Assembly (NCBI GenBank): GCA_004009845.1
Contig: RMBW01000037.1
Location: forward strand, 124,001-188,000
Length of the DNA: 64,000 nt
Source of the DNA: Davidsoniella eucalypti
Taxonomy: Eukaryota; Ascomycota; Sordariomycetes; Microascales; Ceratocystidaceae
Reading direction: 5' to 3'
Below, piece by piece: positions 45,290 to 57,487 of the stretch. A program made the translations under genes and the position numbers. Below the pieces are notes generated by a model. That model saw nothing but the letters and a program-made list of their open reading frames with translations, ran no database searches and was not told the origin of the DNA. The first letter of the stretch is position 1. Each line of letters starts with the position of its first letter.

Positions 45290-45355
45290 AGTGGTGCCTG
45301 ACTGGTGCCTAACTGGTGCCTGACTGGTGCCTGACTGGTGCCTAACTAACGCCTA
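45290..45355. repeat. 11-base tandem array, six units
   Basis: Units of the form ACTGGTGCCTG or ACTGGTGCCTA, the last decayed (ACTAACGCCTA). It abuts the LINE-related repeat and lies about 370 bases before the start of the kinase-like gene. Confidence 0.85.
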
Positions 45356-45721
45356 AGAAGTTGATATATTATTCCAACTAACTAACTGTATGAAAGCAAT
45401 TTAGTGGGCAGTGTTCTGTAGTAAAGAAGTAAGTAAGCATTGCTTAAGCAGTAGCTATAGCTAAATAAAACCACAACATTTTATGATTTGCTGATTGGAA
45501 GATAACCAGCTACAAACTTATATTAAAAGGCTGTTTTTGTTTTCTGCTGGCACATCTACAACTTGCATCAATCATCTTCTGTCGAGTCAACTATAATAGA
45601 AAAACATCGGACAACATTCAGTCTTACGCGCCTCGAATATACATTTATTTTCCTGAGATTTCTCGCTTCATCTTCTATAACCAACTAAACACGACACTTG
45701 ATTTGAATATCGCAGTTTGTC
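45356..45721 (+). promoter_or_regulatory. 5' region of the nuclease/kinase-like gene
   Basis: 366 bases, A/T-rich, ending in a CA/CT-rich probable leader. A TATATTAAA-like element is near 45522, about 200 bases before the ATG. No specific transcription factor site is claimed. Confidence 0.35.
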
Positions 45722-48379
45722 ATGGAAGAGGGAAAGCAAAAGGTAAAACGGCAAGTCAAAGTTATTCAATGATATATAACTAACAATTATCAACGATAGG
45801 TTGTTGAAGCTACAACAACCAAGGCTACAGTGGATGCAAAATCCAATGCAGATCTAGTAGCTCCATATTCGACAGCAGACAATGATCAACAAGAGGAGAA
45901 TAAACGTCTCAGAGAAGAATTAAGACTCCGCGACGAAAAATCACGACTCCAAGGCGAAGAAATTCGACGCCTCAAAGAAGAATCACGAAATCGTGAAGCC
46001 GAAAACAAACGCAAGTTGGAACACGAAAGAGGAGAATCACGACGTCGCGACGAAGAATCACAAAATCGTGAAGCTGAAACCAAACGCCAGTTGGAACGCG
46101 AAAGAGAAGAATCACAACAGACAATTGAACGCGAAAGAGAAGAATCACGAAATCGTGAAGCTGAAACCAAACGCCAGTTGGAACGCGAAAGAGAAGAATC
46201 AAAAAAACGATTAGCGGCACAGGCTCCTTTAACATTCCACAAATTTGTTTATTTCAATTTTGCAATGAACTATCGAACACTACGATTGTATCCGGCAAAT
46301 TCAAAGTTGCTCACAACCGGTAGCCCTACCTCAGTTCACCACAGGTTCTATCCCCGTGAGCTTCGCCCCTGGACTGACTTTGAAGCTATTCATGAATCTT
46401 CATTTTCCTTACTCGAGTCGACCTTCAAGGATGAAGGTTTATTCTCTAGCATCTTGGATATTGGTAGCAGGCAATTTACGCTGAGAGACCTCCAACTAGG
46501 ATGTGAGATGGATGTTGTTTACTTCCACAGAGATACAATCCAAATTCCAGTCACAGAAATCATTAACGCCTATCTAAAAGCCCAACCTAGTGTTGCCTCC
46601 AATAATGAAGCTGGTGCCGCTACTGACTCAAACATTATCTTCACCAGCAACCCCCGTTTGATAGATGATTTTGCTGTATATTTGGACACTATGTATAGGC
46701 AACTTGGTATAGATGATTCTGCTTCTGCTTTGGATGCAGACCCACCACACGATCCACTAATACAGTTTGCTACAATGTCATCAAATGCTCATGAACCATC
46801 CAACAGTCTGTCTGATGACTTTCGCTTACATTCACGTGCACTCAACCCCCAAAAGCAAAGGACACAATCACCACCTGCTTTTCCAGATAGAACATGTTCC
46901 GAGAAACGAGTTAAGACGCATGAGAGAAACCTGTTCGTCGTAGAGTTCAAGGCAGCCCACAAAGCCTCACCAGAACAAGTGGACCAGATTCTTAGGTCTA
47001 ATCAAGACAGTTCCATTTTTAGTGATGTGATAACATCCTCACAGTTGCAGACGGATGCTGACTCGGGTGAGCCACAAGTCGGCATTTCTAAGGTCGTTTC
47101 AAGATTCTTTGTGCAAGCTATTTGCCAAGTATACCATTACATGACAACTGGGGGCATGTTGTATGGATATTTAGCAACTGGTCAAGTCATACTTCTTTTG
47201 CATATTGACAAGGAAGACCCGGGACTATTGCATTACCGTGTCTTTTCATATGACCAAAGCACCCCCAATATTCCCTTTCAGCATGCCAAGGCTCTAGTTC
47301 CAGAGATAAGCCCTACCGAAGACATTTGCAATTCCATCAAACAAACTCCTTTAGCCCTCGTTTCTACTCTAGCACTACTTAGCCTTCGACAGCCTATACT
47401 AAACGAAGATCAGTTGGCAAATCGACAACTGCAACTTGTTACTTGGCCCAACTTGTACCCTACCGGGGAAGATGATGTTCGTGATGCTCCCCAGACAGCA
47501 TTACCATCATTGAAAAACTCGCCGTTGCCGGACTTTTCCAAATCTCTTCTTACCAGCCGCACCAAAGACAACATCATTCGCCAACCTGTAAAGAAAGCAG
47601 TCAAAAGAGCACCAACTGACAAATGTAAGCCTTCTACTCTGTTAAGCACTGGCCCTAGCTCAACAAAGCCAAAGCCCCATGATAAATTCTGCACTCAAGA
47701 ATGCCTCCTGGGTCTCCAGAGGGGTACTCCATTGGATGTTCAATGTCCCAATTGGGAGTTACATCAGGCCGCTGTCAAGTCAAGCTTTGCGGGAGTGTAT
47801 TTCCACCCTATAACCATGGCAGAGTTGTGTGTGGTTATTAAAAGCCAGCTGGACACTGACCTGAGCTCATATTGCCAAGTGACCTCAGCACAGGGGTTCA
47901 TTGGGTCCATCGTCAAACTCACTGCACACCCTTATGGGTATACATTTGTAGGCAAAGCTGTTGTAGATGTATGCCTCCCCATTATCAAGTATGAGATGCA
48001 AGTGTATGATCGGTTGTACAGCTTACAGGGCTCCATTGTGCCAATATGTTTAGGCTACGTTTCGCTGGAAAAGAATCTCTGTATAAATTTTCAAATAAAC
48101 AGACATATTCTTCTAATGTCATACTCAGGCCGACCAGTGGCCAGTCTAGAGGAGACTAATGTTGATTTCTTGGAATCCAAAATTTATGAGCTAGGAGTTG
48201 ACCACGGTGATATTAGAGAGCCGAACGTTTTATACCACGAACAGTACAAACGACATATGATCATCGACTTTGATCGTTCCCGTTTATATCCGCTAGAACC
48301 AGAAAATCATCCCAAGAGAAGCGGCCAGGACGACATAAGCAATGAGGAGGTTCAAAACAAGAGGCCCCGTCATCAATAA
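45722..48379 (+). CDS. Coiled-coil / PD-(D/E)xK-like / protein-kinase-like fusion protein of a fungal accessory family
   Basis: Two exons, 45722-45742 (MEEGKQK) and 45800-48379, with a 57-base intron that has a CTAAC branch site, give 866 residues. Residues about 40-150 form a highly charged coiled coil with internal duplication (NREAETKRQLEREREES repeated). A globular region follows with HRFYPRELRPWTDFEAIHES and IPVTEIINAYL. PD at 369-370 and VVEFKAAHK (Glu389-x-Lys391) fit the PD...(D/E)xK nuclease pattern. ICQVYHYMTTGGMLYGYLATG comes next. CTQECLLGLQ and LDVQCPNWELH lead into a kinase-like fold: GFIGS loop (706-710), Lys726, Glu739, HGDIREPN (809-816) and IDFDRS (Asp830). It ends in an Arg/Lys-rich tail. 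The order matches a large family of uncharacterised Pezizomycotina proteins often found near repeats, and resembles the nuclease-plus-kinase layout described for Crinkler-type effectors. Nothing looks broken. Function unknown; activities are inferred from motifs. Confidence 0.8.
46063..46201 (+). repeat. In-frame 52-base duplication inside the coiled coil
   Basis: 46063-46114 and 46150-46201 are identical over 52 bases, with period 87 bases (29 residues). A more diverged unit precedes them from about 45990. Confidence 0.85.
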
Positions 48380-51300
48380 GCCTTGAATAATCAGAGTAGA
48401 CTTTGGGATTTTCATTATTTCTTTGTTTGTTAAGGTTAGGGAAGGATTTTTACATGTTGTCTATCTATCGTTTGAATTTTATAAATGTATAAACTTTCAT
48501 GTACAGGGCTATCCAACCACTAGGGGTAGCCACCTTTGAACTGAGACATATCCTACTGAAGATGCCAAAATATAGAGCATGGTAAACTACTTTTGATTTT
48601 ACATTTCAACTTTTGTCTTGAGGGCCGCATGTGTTTCTTTGCACTGTTTTTTCACTTGTGTTATTTCGTTACGTTGTTGTTATAGTTTTTGCTAGTTTTA
48701 TTGCTACTTTTAGAGAATCTGACATGAAAAGATACAGCGCCAGTCTCGGATTGACTGACTTGAAAGGCTTATGCTATGAAACCGGGCTGTAGAAGTGCCA
48801 GTTTTGCATATTGGCAGAGTGCGTAAATATTGGAGAATTTCAGCCAAGAAACAATAAGCTATTATATTTCTTTCTATTGCCAATAGCTCTATGCATTTAT
48901 CGATGCTTCTTCTTGACGACTTTCATTTCATTAATCGAGTATTAATGTACATTATTATGCTAACAAAGACAAAAGCAAGTGTATATTAGTTATTATCGCA
49001 ATATCAGTTGTGCATATCACAGCTTTGCAATTACACACAAAATCATAGATACTCAAATATGAAATGAGCCCACTCATAACCAAGCTAAGGGACTTATAAG
49101 AATTGTTCAAGGTAGAGACATCACGGCCCCATAGGTATAGGATAGGGTGAAGAAAGTGCATTCATCAGAGTCATTCATGGATATGTATTTGCCCTTGGTC
49201 GTTTTAGCTAAGGTCTTGAAGGCAATATTTTGAACATCAATTGTCTTGAGGAAGCTTTTGGATAGTCTTAGATAGGAGAATTCGATATAGATATTAAGCC
49301 CTGAATGGGTTTGGCTTATAGGCACATTCTAGCTTATACTACACGTCTTAAAATTCACTAGGCTAAAATTAATCTACAGGCACAGCTCTTGATCTTGAGG
49401 CTGTGGGCTTGACCAAGCGTTGAACTGAGAATTTGAGCCTTGTGTATAGAGGATAATTAATGGGTTTTAACATGCTTATATTGCTGTTGTAATGACTCTT
49501 CAAAATGGCGTCAGTGTGTTTGACACATGAGCAAACTCTATAATCGAGCCCACATCCATCTACCAATGATTTACAACTATAATATCAAGTGATGAAATCA
49601 GAGTCAGTTGAGCCCCATGAACGATGATGTCACTTGAGCACACTTTGCGTCAACAACATGCTTGACTAAGGATGATTGCTTATTTGGAGAACCGATTTAA
49701 AAGATGTGAGCGTGAGCAAGTCAAGTGAAGTACAGAATGGAAGATCCCAGCCATCCTTGTATGCTTTGATTTGTTCATGGCATTGCATGTGAGGGTCGTT
49801 TATGTATTCTTAAAAGCTAAGCGGCCCTGTTTTCTTGAATGCCGAAGACATCCAACTGCGGGATTTAGACTATATGGTATGTATCGAAGACACAGATACA
49901 TGCATTTTGGCTTGACAATGCGTCTGTAATACGTCTGGTTTGTGTAGTCCGAGAGTCCGTCTTTAGGGTTCATCTCTATTGCTCATTATGTATTTTGCAG
50001 CTACGGGATTAATTAGCTTGCCAGGTAGGAATGACAAGCCATTGTTAGCCATGCTTCACGATATGGGGTAATATGTAGACATTTGCACGTGAGCACATCC
50101 TGACAAGTAGAAAGTCATCCAGAAGGAGCATGTCAACTATCACATGCTAGTTTCCCCGCCAAAATTACGATTTGTGATCTACTGACCGTAGATCTATCTG
50201 TATACATATTATATTGAAAGCCATAAACATTAAGTCAGGAGTACCACCGTGGAATATTATTCAACAGCAATTAAGACGACGGAGGAACTAGAACTGAGTG
50301 GTGGAACTACAGTTATACCACTAACATCAAAACAAATATCGAAATCAATGGCATCAACGTATGTGTCAGCCCGGGTAATTATCGGAACGGTATACAAGTA
50401 CTGATTTGTACTGTACATAGATATATAGATACATAAGAACAGCCAGCTACACATACAGCTGTAATCATGTAGTTACGTTCTTATGTGTCGTGTTTACGGA
50501 AAGCCCCTTCTTCGGGGAAGACCAACAGGTAAATGACAATCCAGATACATAACATAGTGTGGAATTTGAGTAGGCGGGCGAGGCTGGAAAAGGCAATAGT
50601 TTGGCATGCCGTATTTATCTTTGTTATGAGGCTGTGAATCATTCATTTATCAACGATGTATCTCCTTTTCTTCTCCCACAATTTCAGTTCACCAGAGAAT
50701 TCTGCCACATCATCTAATCATTTTCTATGTTTTTTTTTCGATCCAGAATATTGCGATTGCCATTTGACTGATTTGAAGTATCGCGATTGCCACACGTCTA
50801 CTTGGACATTTTAGTATCCCGAGGCAATCTCTGCCTCGGTCTTTGTTCTGTAGGCGTCCTCTCGTAGGTAAACTCGACAAAGCTCGTCCTGCTATGTAGT
50901 TAGCATCCACCGATTCACACAATTACCATCGTCAGTCAAGCTAGGCGGCCAGACTCGATGTCTGTCCCGGCCTGTCCATGCCCTTGTTTCGCTTGACGCC
51001 AGCACATTCAAACACAGATATACAGTTGTATACTCACATATGTATGTGCATCTATCGCAGCTGCAGCACTAGAACTAGAGCCTGAAGCAGCGACGCATAA
51101 TAGTGTGGATCCTTGACTGGTTTCCGGCTTTCTGTTTTACATAGTTGTATCTGTATAGTCGCTTACTGGAAGTGCTCGCTGGCTTTTCGCATAGCGATCC
51201 CCAATAAGGACTGTTTTGAGTTGTATCAAGCCTCAAAAATGTCGTAATTGCAGCGCCTGACTCGAGCTGAGGCCCTCCAGAGAGCGACCGTTGTTATTAT

Positions 51301-51955
51301 CCCCCCAAAAGCCCCCCAATTATCTCATTATCGCCTAGACGCCCTGGCCCCGTCTGCTTCCCCAGATCCTGCGACACTACACTCGAAACCCACTTTTAGA
51401 CTTCCGCGAACAGCTAACCTTTGGACTTCCATCATCGCGATCATAAACAGATTTCCTAGAATTGCGCCTGCATTTGCTTCGCAATTGATGAACGTACATC
51501 GGCTTGCCCATGAACCGAATGAACAGTATACTTTCGCTACGACACCCATCACTGCTGCTCCAAGCATACCGACGCGACCGCCTATAGTCCTTACGACCTA
51601 TCACTAACTATTGCGGATGTCTTGTGTCTTGAGTCGACATTAGCCTCAACCACTATTTTTCGCACCTGCATACATCCGTTGCAGAATTCCACTCATTCCC
51701 GGCCATATCTTCATCAGAGTGACCAAACTTTGCCTCCCAGCATCCCCTTACCCACCCATCCACACCAGACAGAGTGCAGCTTCGTACAGCGCAACTTGTA
51801 ACAACAGCCTTCTCTAGTTTCTTGGCTTGGGCACAATTTTATTTGGAGAAGGATTAGCTACTTCTGTGTTTTCTATTTCTATTTCTCTCGTTATTTTCTT
51901 CTCTTTTTCCCTTCCCCTTTACTAACATCTTATCGCGGAAGGGCGGCGCTGCTAA
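48380..51955. other. Gene-free stretch, 3.6 kb
   Basis: A/T-rich. Only short frames without family resemblance, including 119 codons at 51248-51607. The last 400 bases before 51955 are C/T-rich and probably leader of the sugar transporter gene. Confidence 0.5.
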
Positions 51956-52462
51956 ACAGCCCCCATCTCAGACAAAATACCTTCTAACCAGCCTTCCCGT
52001 CTGCCCTCAAACATACCACTTCGAACACTACGTCCGGCATCTCACCCCAACGTACAATCGTCCGTAGATCGGCCACCATCTCTCCAGAATTCTGGAAACC
52101 ATCTAGCGTCATCCTCTTCCAACTATAGGAATCAGTCTACTTGGCACCACGATAGAACGCAGGCGTCCCTGACAGACGACGAGGAAGAAGACTTCTCTAG
52201 CGAGTCTTGGACCGACACTGGTGATATAGCTGAGCAATTAGCCGATGACGACCCGCTTCGAGATCATTTCATCGACGATATAGACGACCATAACTCTGCT
52301 TTCAAAAAACGCACTGCGCATCGGCATAATAGCCAACGTGCGCATTTCCGAAGCCTCTCACTTACTGACCAGCGCGAATCGTTTGATAAGGAAACAATCG
52401 TCGTACCTTCATACATCACCCCGAGAAGACCTGGCAGCCTCGAGCGCCTTTTCATCGCAACT

Positions 52463-54281
52463 ATGGGGTCCAATCCTATACACGGGCTTACTGGGAAGCC
52501 CTTGATCTATTTCACCAGTATATTTGTCTCCTTGGGAGTTTTCCTTTTTGGATATGACCAGGGCGTCATGTCCGGTATCATCACGTATGTCAAAACTGTA
52601 AACAGTCTTTGTACTCGATCGCTACCTCAATATGAAAACCAAGACTAATTAGCATGAAATATAGCGGCCCATACTTTATAGACTATTTCGACAATCCATC
52701 CAAAGCCAAGGTAGGTACTATGGTAGCCATCCTGGAGATTGGTGCATTTATATCTTCTTTGGCTATTGGTCGTATTGGTGATATCATCGGACGTCGGAAA
52801 ACTATATTTTATGGTTCTTGTATCTTCTTCGTCGGAGGCGCTCTGCAATCATGCGCTAAGAGCATGGAGATGATGATGCTTGGCCGTATCATTGCCGGTC
52901 TTGGTGTCGGTGCCTTGTCGACTATCGTTCCGGTCTACCAGTCGGAGATATCTCCACCACATAGCCGTGGAAAGCTCGCTTGTATTGAGTTCTCAGGAAA
53001 CATCATTGGATATACTTCGTCTGTATGGGTTGACTACTTTTGTGGATTCATTGAAAGCAACTTATCATGGCGTATTCCTTTGCTCATGCAATGTGTCATG
53101 GGTGCCCTTTTAGGTATCGGTAGTCTAGTCATCGTTGAATCTCCTCGCTGGCTCTTGGACAACGATCACGATGAGGAGGGCATTATCGTCATTGCCAACC
53201 TCTATGGGGGCGGCGATATTCAAAACCCCAAGGCGGTTGAGGAGTTCCGTGAGATCAAGAAAGATATCTTGATTCAACGCCAAGAGGGTGAACGAACATA
53301 TTCGGAAATGTTCCGCAAGTACTCCCGTCGAGTGCTTATTGCCATGTCTGCCCAGGCTCTTGCTCAGCTCAATGGCATCAATGTCATCTCATACTATGCG
53401 CCATATGTATTTGAGAGTGCCGGATGGGTTGGACATGCTGCCATTCTGATGACTGGCATCAACGGCATTACATATTTCCTCTCGACTATTCCTCCATGGT
53501 ATATTGTTGATAAATGGGGCAGACGCGTCATTCTTTTGTCTGGTGCTATTGCTATGGCTATTTCACTTTCTGCAATCTCATACTTCCTATATCTCGACAC
53601 AGATTGGACTCCGACCATGGTAGTGATATTTGTTGTCATTTATAACGCAGCCTTTGGATACTCATGGGGACCTATCCCTTGGCTTTACCCTCCCGAGATT
53701 CTTCCTCTCAGCATTCGTTCCAAGGGCGCCAGTCTGTCAACAGCTACCAACTGGGCATTCAACTGGCTAGTGGGTGAATTGACGCCCATTCTACAAGAAT
53801 GGATCAAATGGCGCATGTATCTAATTCACGCATTCTTTTGTCTTGTTAGTTTTGTTGTCGGTAAGCCTTCTTCCTTCTCGTATCTACCTCGTAGCAAAGC
53901 TTTTTACTAACTAAACTTCCAGTTTACTTCTGCTACCCCGAAACCTGCGGTGTACGTCTCGAAGACATGGATCAGTTGTTCGGAGATTCTAGTGCTTCTA
54001 TAACACCTTCGGAACAAACGGATGAGACAGCTGCTCTTATCTCTGGTGGCTCGCCAACTCCCCGTGTCCGCCCCGGGCAATTCACGACAGGTAGCCTCTC
54101 GATCCCAGGGTTCTCGCTGGACCCTCCTGACCATCTGTCGGCTCCAGCTAGTTCCTCTGCTTCTCATCGGAACGGTGAAGGTAGTGGAAGTGGCTGGTTT
54201 TCTCGCCTTACAAGGGCCGGTGGGAAGTCGCGAGACAACAACTCCGCTTATGCTCCAATCAACCAAGGAGATGATGCTTGA
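52463..54281 (+). CDS. MFS sugar (hexose) transporter
   Basis: Plasma-membrane monosaccharide importer of the sugar porter family, twelve hydrophobic segments. Three exons, 52463-52584, 52665-53860 and 53923-54281, with 80- and 62-base introns, give 558 residues. Family signatures are FLFGYDQGVMSGIIT, GRIGDIIGRRKT, LSTIVPVYQSEISPPHSRGKL, IVESPRWLLD, the central QLNGINVISYYAPYVFE (sugar-binding QLxGIN), DKWGRRVIL and PETCGVRLEDMD. A Ser/Thr/Pro-rich cytoplasmic tail of about 100 residues follows. I give the start at MGSNPI, but the frame stays open and protein-like back to a stop at 51953 without any ATG. It encodes an acidic stretch (TDDEEEDFSSESWTDTGD), so an upstream exon supplying a long N-terminal tail is likely. 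Whether glucose, xylose or another sugar is carried cannot be read. Confidence 0.92.
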
Positions 54282-54897
54282 GGGGAAATTACTGTTTAGT
54301 GACAAAGCCATCCTACAACTATGTATCATGGTTTTATTTCGTTTTTGTCCAATCTACTTGTTGAAAGAATATTCAGCAACAATATCGCTTATTCATCTCG
54401 TATCATTTCTTCGTGGTGATAGTGCACCATCTCAACATTATTTTTATGCTCAATCTGTGGCATTATCTATTCCGATTTTGACATCGATTCCTTGCCAATA
54501 GTTAGATGGGAGTCATTGCTTTTTATGCTGTCTTCCGCCAGTATCTCTTAGTTTTACTACTATTATTGAAATTCTATGATGGGTGACTTGGCAATTGGTC
54601 GATTTGGAAGTGCTCCAGGCATTTGCCGACAATCAACCTCAGAAGAATACTATACTCTATTCAATATTAGTTATATATCTGTTTTGCAGTTTGTATGAAA
54701 CTCATCTCAATCACGTATTTTCTGCATCATTTCAAGAATAACTTTACCATAGTGTTTTCAATACGGAAGTGATTTTATGCTCCACATATATGTTTGCATT
54801 TTACGCAGTCTTTTTGTGAGCCCTTTCAAGCAGAAATTCATGCTGAAATCTACAACCTCGAGGTCTCCAGACTCGCAAATATACAAACGCATTTACG
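54282..54897. other. Intergenic
   Basis: 616 A/T-rich bases between the transporter and the LYR-type gene on the same strand: terminator and promoter. No gene seen. Confidence 0.6.
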
Positions 54898-55501
54898 ATG
54901 ACGACTAAAACAGAATTACTCAGTGCCTATCGCAATTGCTTCCGACATATGATGCGTGCTGTACGTTACACCAAACCGCAAACGCGTATCTGCCGTGACC
55001 ATCTACGCAAGATCTTTAATCCACCGCCGGGCAGTCCTGGCTACGGCAAGCCATTCGACGATGATGGTTATAAGAAGACTATATGGTTTCTCAAGGCAGC
55101 TAGTAATGAAGTTGGCATGGAGCACCGGCTGCTCAAGAACATCTTGTATGTTTCTAGTATTCGCAAAGACTTGACTCGTGTCCCGTGGAAAGCGGTGATA
55201 AAGGGGAGTCCACGTATGGCGTAAGTGACGTCTGCTTTTATCACTTTCATGGTATCTTTCGATATGCTTTAGACAAAAACGCTGCATTGGCAACTAGAGC
55301 GCTTAGTCTATAAAACGAGGCCGTGATTAGGTTTATTTGAGCGTGTGCTTATTTTCAACTGTTTTTACGCATCATTGGACATCTCGGATTTATTACTAAC
55401 TGGATCATAGGGAAAATCACAAACGAATACTGTTCATATATGAGCACTATGATCGGACTATAGACATGTTGAACAAGACGATGGGCATACGACTGTGGTA
55501 G
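54898..55501 (+). CDS. Small LYR-motif-like mitochondrial protein
   Basis: Two exons, 54898-55220 and 55411-55501, give 137 residues. The 190-base intron has GTAAGT, a TTACTAAC branch site and ATAG. The donor overlaps an apparent stop (ATGGCGTAAGT), so without splicing the protein would seem to end at residue 108. With splicing it continues ENHKRILFIYEHYDRTIDML and NKTMGIRLW. The N-terminus ELLSAYRNCFRHMMRAVRYTK fits the LYR pattern (hydrophobic-Tyr-Arg, then a downstream aromatic), and the protein is short, basic and helical. LYR proteins are mostly mitochondrial and bind acyl carrier protein while assisting Fe-S or respiratory-complex assembly. It resembles an uncharacterised fungal family of this kind. 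The specific client is unknown. Confidence 0.72.
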
Positions 55502-57487
55502 ACATACCAACACTATAAAAATAGGGGTTCATCTAGGGTTTTCGTACAATATTGAGCAATTGTTTTTTTTTCAATTTTTCTGGAGTTCATCATTATTTGC
55601 TTTCATTCCCTTACCACAGCTGGCGGCACATATTATAATAGAACCATCTACTTCTCCAACCTACCGAACCCCATGACAAGACACCATGATAATGAACACT
55701 GATAGAACAAGGCGAAGGCAAATCACCTCCAAATGCAATCCTTCCCATGCGGGAAACAATCCGTGATACCTTCGTTTTGGAGTGATGACGTCCAGAACCA
55801 AAGATCCAAAGCTTGTTTTTGCACGGAGTTGCTTTGCTTTTGACGGCGGAGAAAGATACATGCTTAGAATTTCCCGGTTACACTACGAATTAGCTCGTGC
55901 GGTCACATCAGAACGGTTTGTTTTGGAGCCGCTGTAATTGGATAGCTACGTTTCCCTGAGAATCAACCAACCAGCTTCTCACCATTGCTTTCTCCAGTTG
56001 AACTTGGTGTTGGAGAGAATAACAGAAAACTACTCTAACATAGCTAAGAAAAAGAAAGATAAACATACGATGAGCCCTGTCTTTGCCATCTTTCGACTAA
56101 GCTTGGGCGTTAGACAACCTAACAGGGGCGTTCTTATTTACTCTTTTTTACCAGAAATGCTTCTATTAACCGGAGGCAAATATCTACAACGTCTTAAATG
56201 GATGTCGCTGGCAGACAAGGTTAATGAGGTGAGGTTCTGTGCCGGTTTCCCCTCTCCTTTCATTTGTACTAGAATATGAGACTTTGAATCGAACCAAAAA
56301 AAACAGTCCATATTCACAACATGACGTGACAAAAAGGCCATGAGATGTTTCTATTCTCAAGAGCCTCAAGTCCCCGGTTCAGTTACACTAGACAAGGCCC
56401 CTTGTCTCTAAACAAACATATCGCTCACGATATTCTTCTATTCAGCACTACTTTTTGTCTGTGCAAGACGGCCCCTCCCTTCCTCTCTCGATGGTTTCGG
56501 ATACGGCAATGGCCTTGCGTCCCGCTACGACCCACTGTCCCAGATACACGTTCTGCTGCCATTGGTAGTAGCCAGATACAGCAAGGGAAACGAGGCTGCG
56601 CAAAACTATACAAAATAGCATACAACCATAGCAGAGAAGTGAAAGCCTGGCTTCACGATCATCGCAACAGTGACGATAACTCTCTTCTTCAGGTTTGTTT
56701 CTGTTTCTCCCTTGGAAGAGAACACGTCAAACGCAAGCCTCCTTTCCATATTCGCCTTCAGCTACGATAAACCGCTTGTCCGAACCGATAATATCCCGGT
56801 GTTAGTTGCTAGTCTAGCCTATCGTGACTGGGATTAAACAGTCATTGAAAAAAAAAAGTGCAATCCATCGATCTTAGCCAAGGTCTTTTTCTTCCTCTTT
56901 GCTGCCTTTTGCTGGTCCGTGGAAAGGGCAATCCTTAGAAGGCGGGGCGCTCAAACGCAAGTTGGAATCCTATTATTGCATATTTCTATTTTCTTCCCTT
57001 CTATCTACTGCTAAGAAAAAAAAGAAGAGGCGTCAAAATCACGCCGCCAAAGGCCCGCCCCGAGGACACACGCTCAATACACAGAAAATACTGCACAAAC
57101 CCGAACAGTGACTTTCTTTGTCATACAGGGGCCATTTTGATCTAGGAGACACAAAGCTCCGCGATCTTGCTTATCCTTCTCATACCATCTTTTGCTACTT
57201 ATCGTGTGCGCCAGCTCGTCCTTTCGTCGGTTTTCTTCATTTAACGATTGCGAGTCGGCCAGTCATTATCGCAGGTCCACATCCACACACCTTATCTTTC
57301 GCGGTCTTCAACGCCAATCCGAACATACACTGCCTCGACATTGCCTAGAGAGCGTACACATACACATAATACACACCTCTACTACGTACCTATAGCTATA
57401 CCGTATACGCCTGTTGCTGCGCTTTACACCGAACCCACAATTCAAACCTCAGCTCTCTATACCGGCGTTATCACACTACATAGTTGA
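55502..57487. other. Intergenic, 2 kb
   Basis: No gene recognised; the longest frame is 141 codons at 56345-56770, with no family resemblance. The region just upstream of 57488 is CA/CT-rich, a probable leader of the mitochondrial carrier. Confidence 0.5.
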
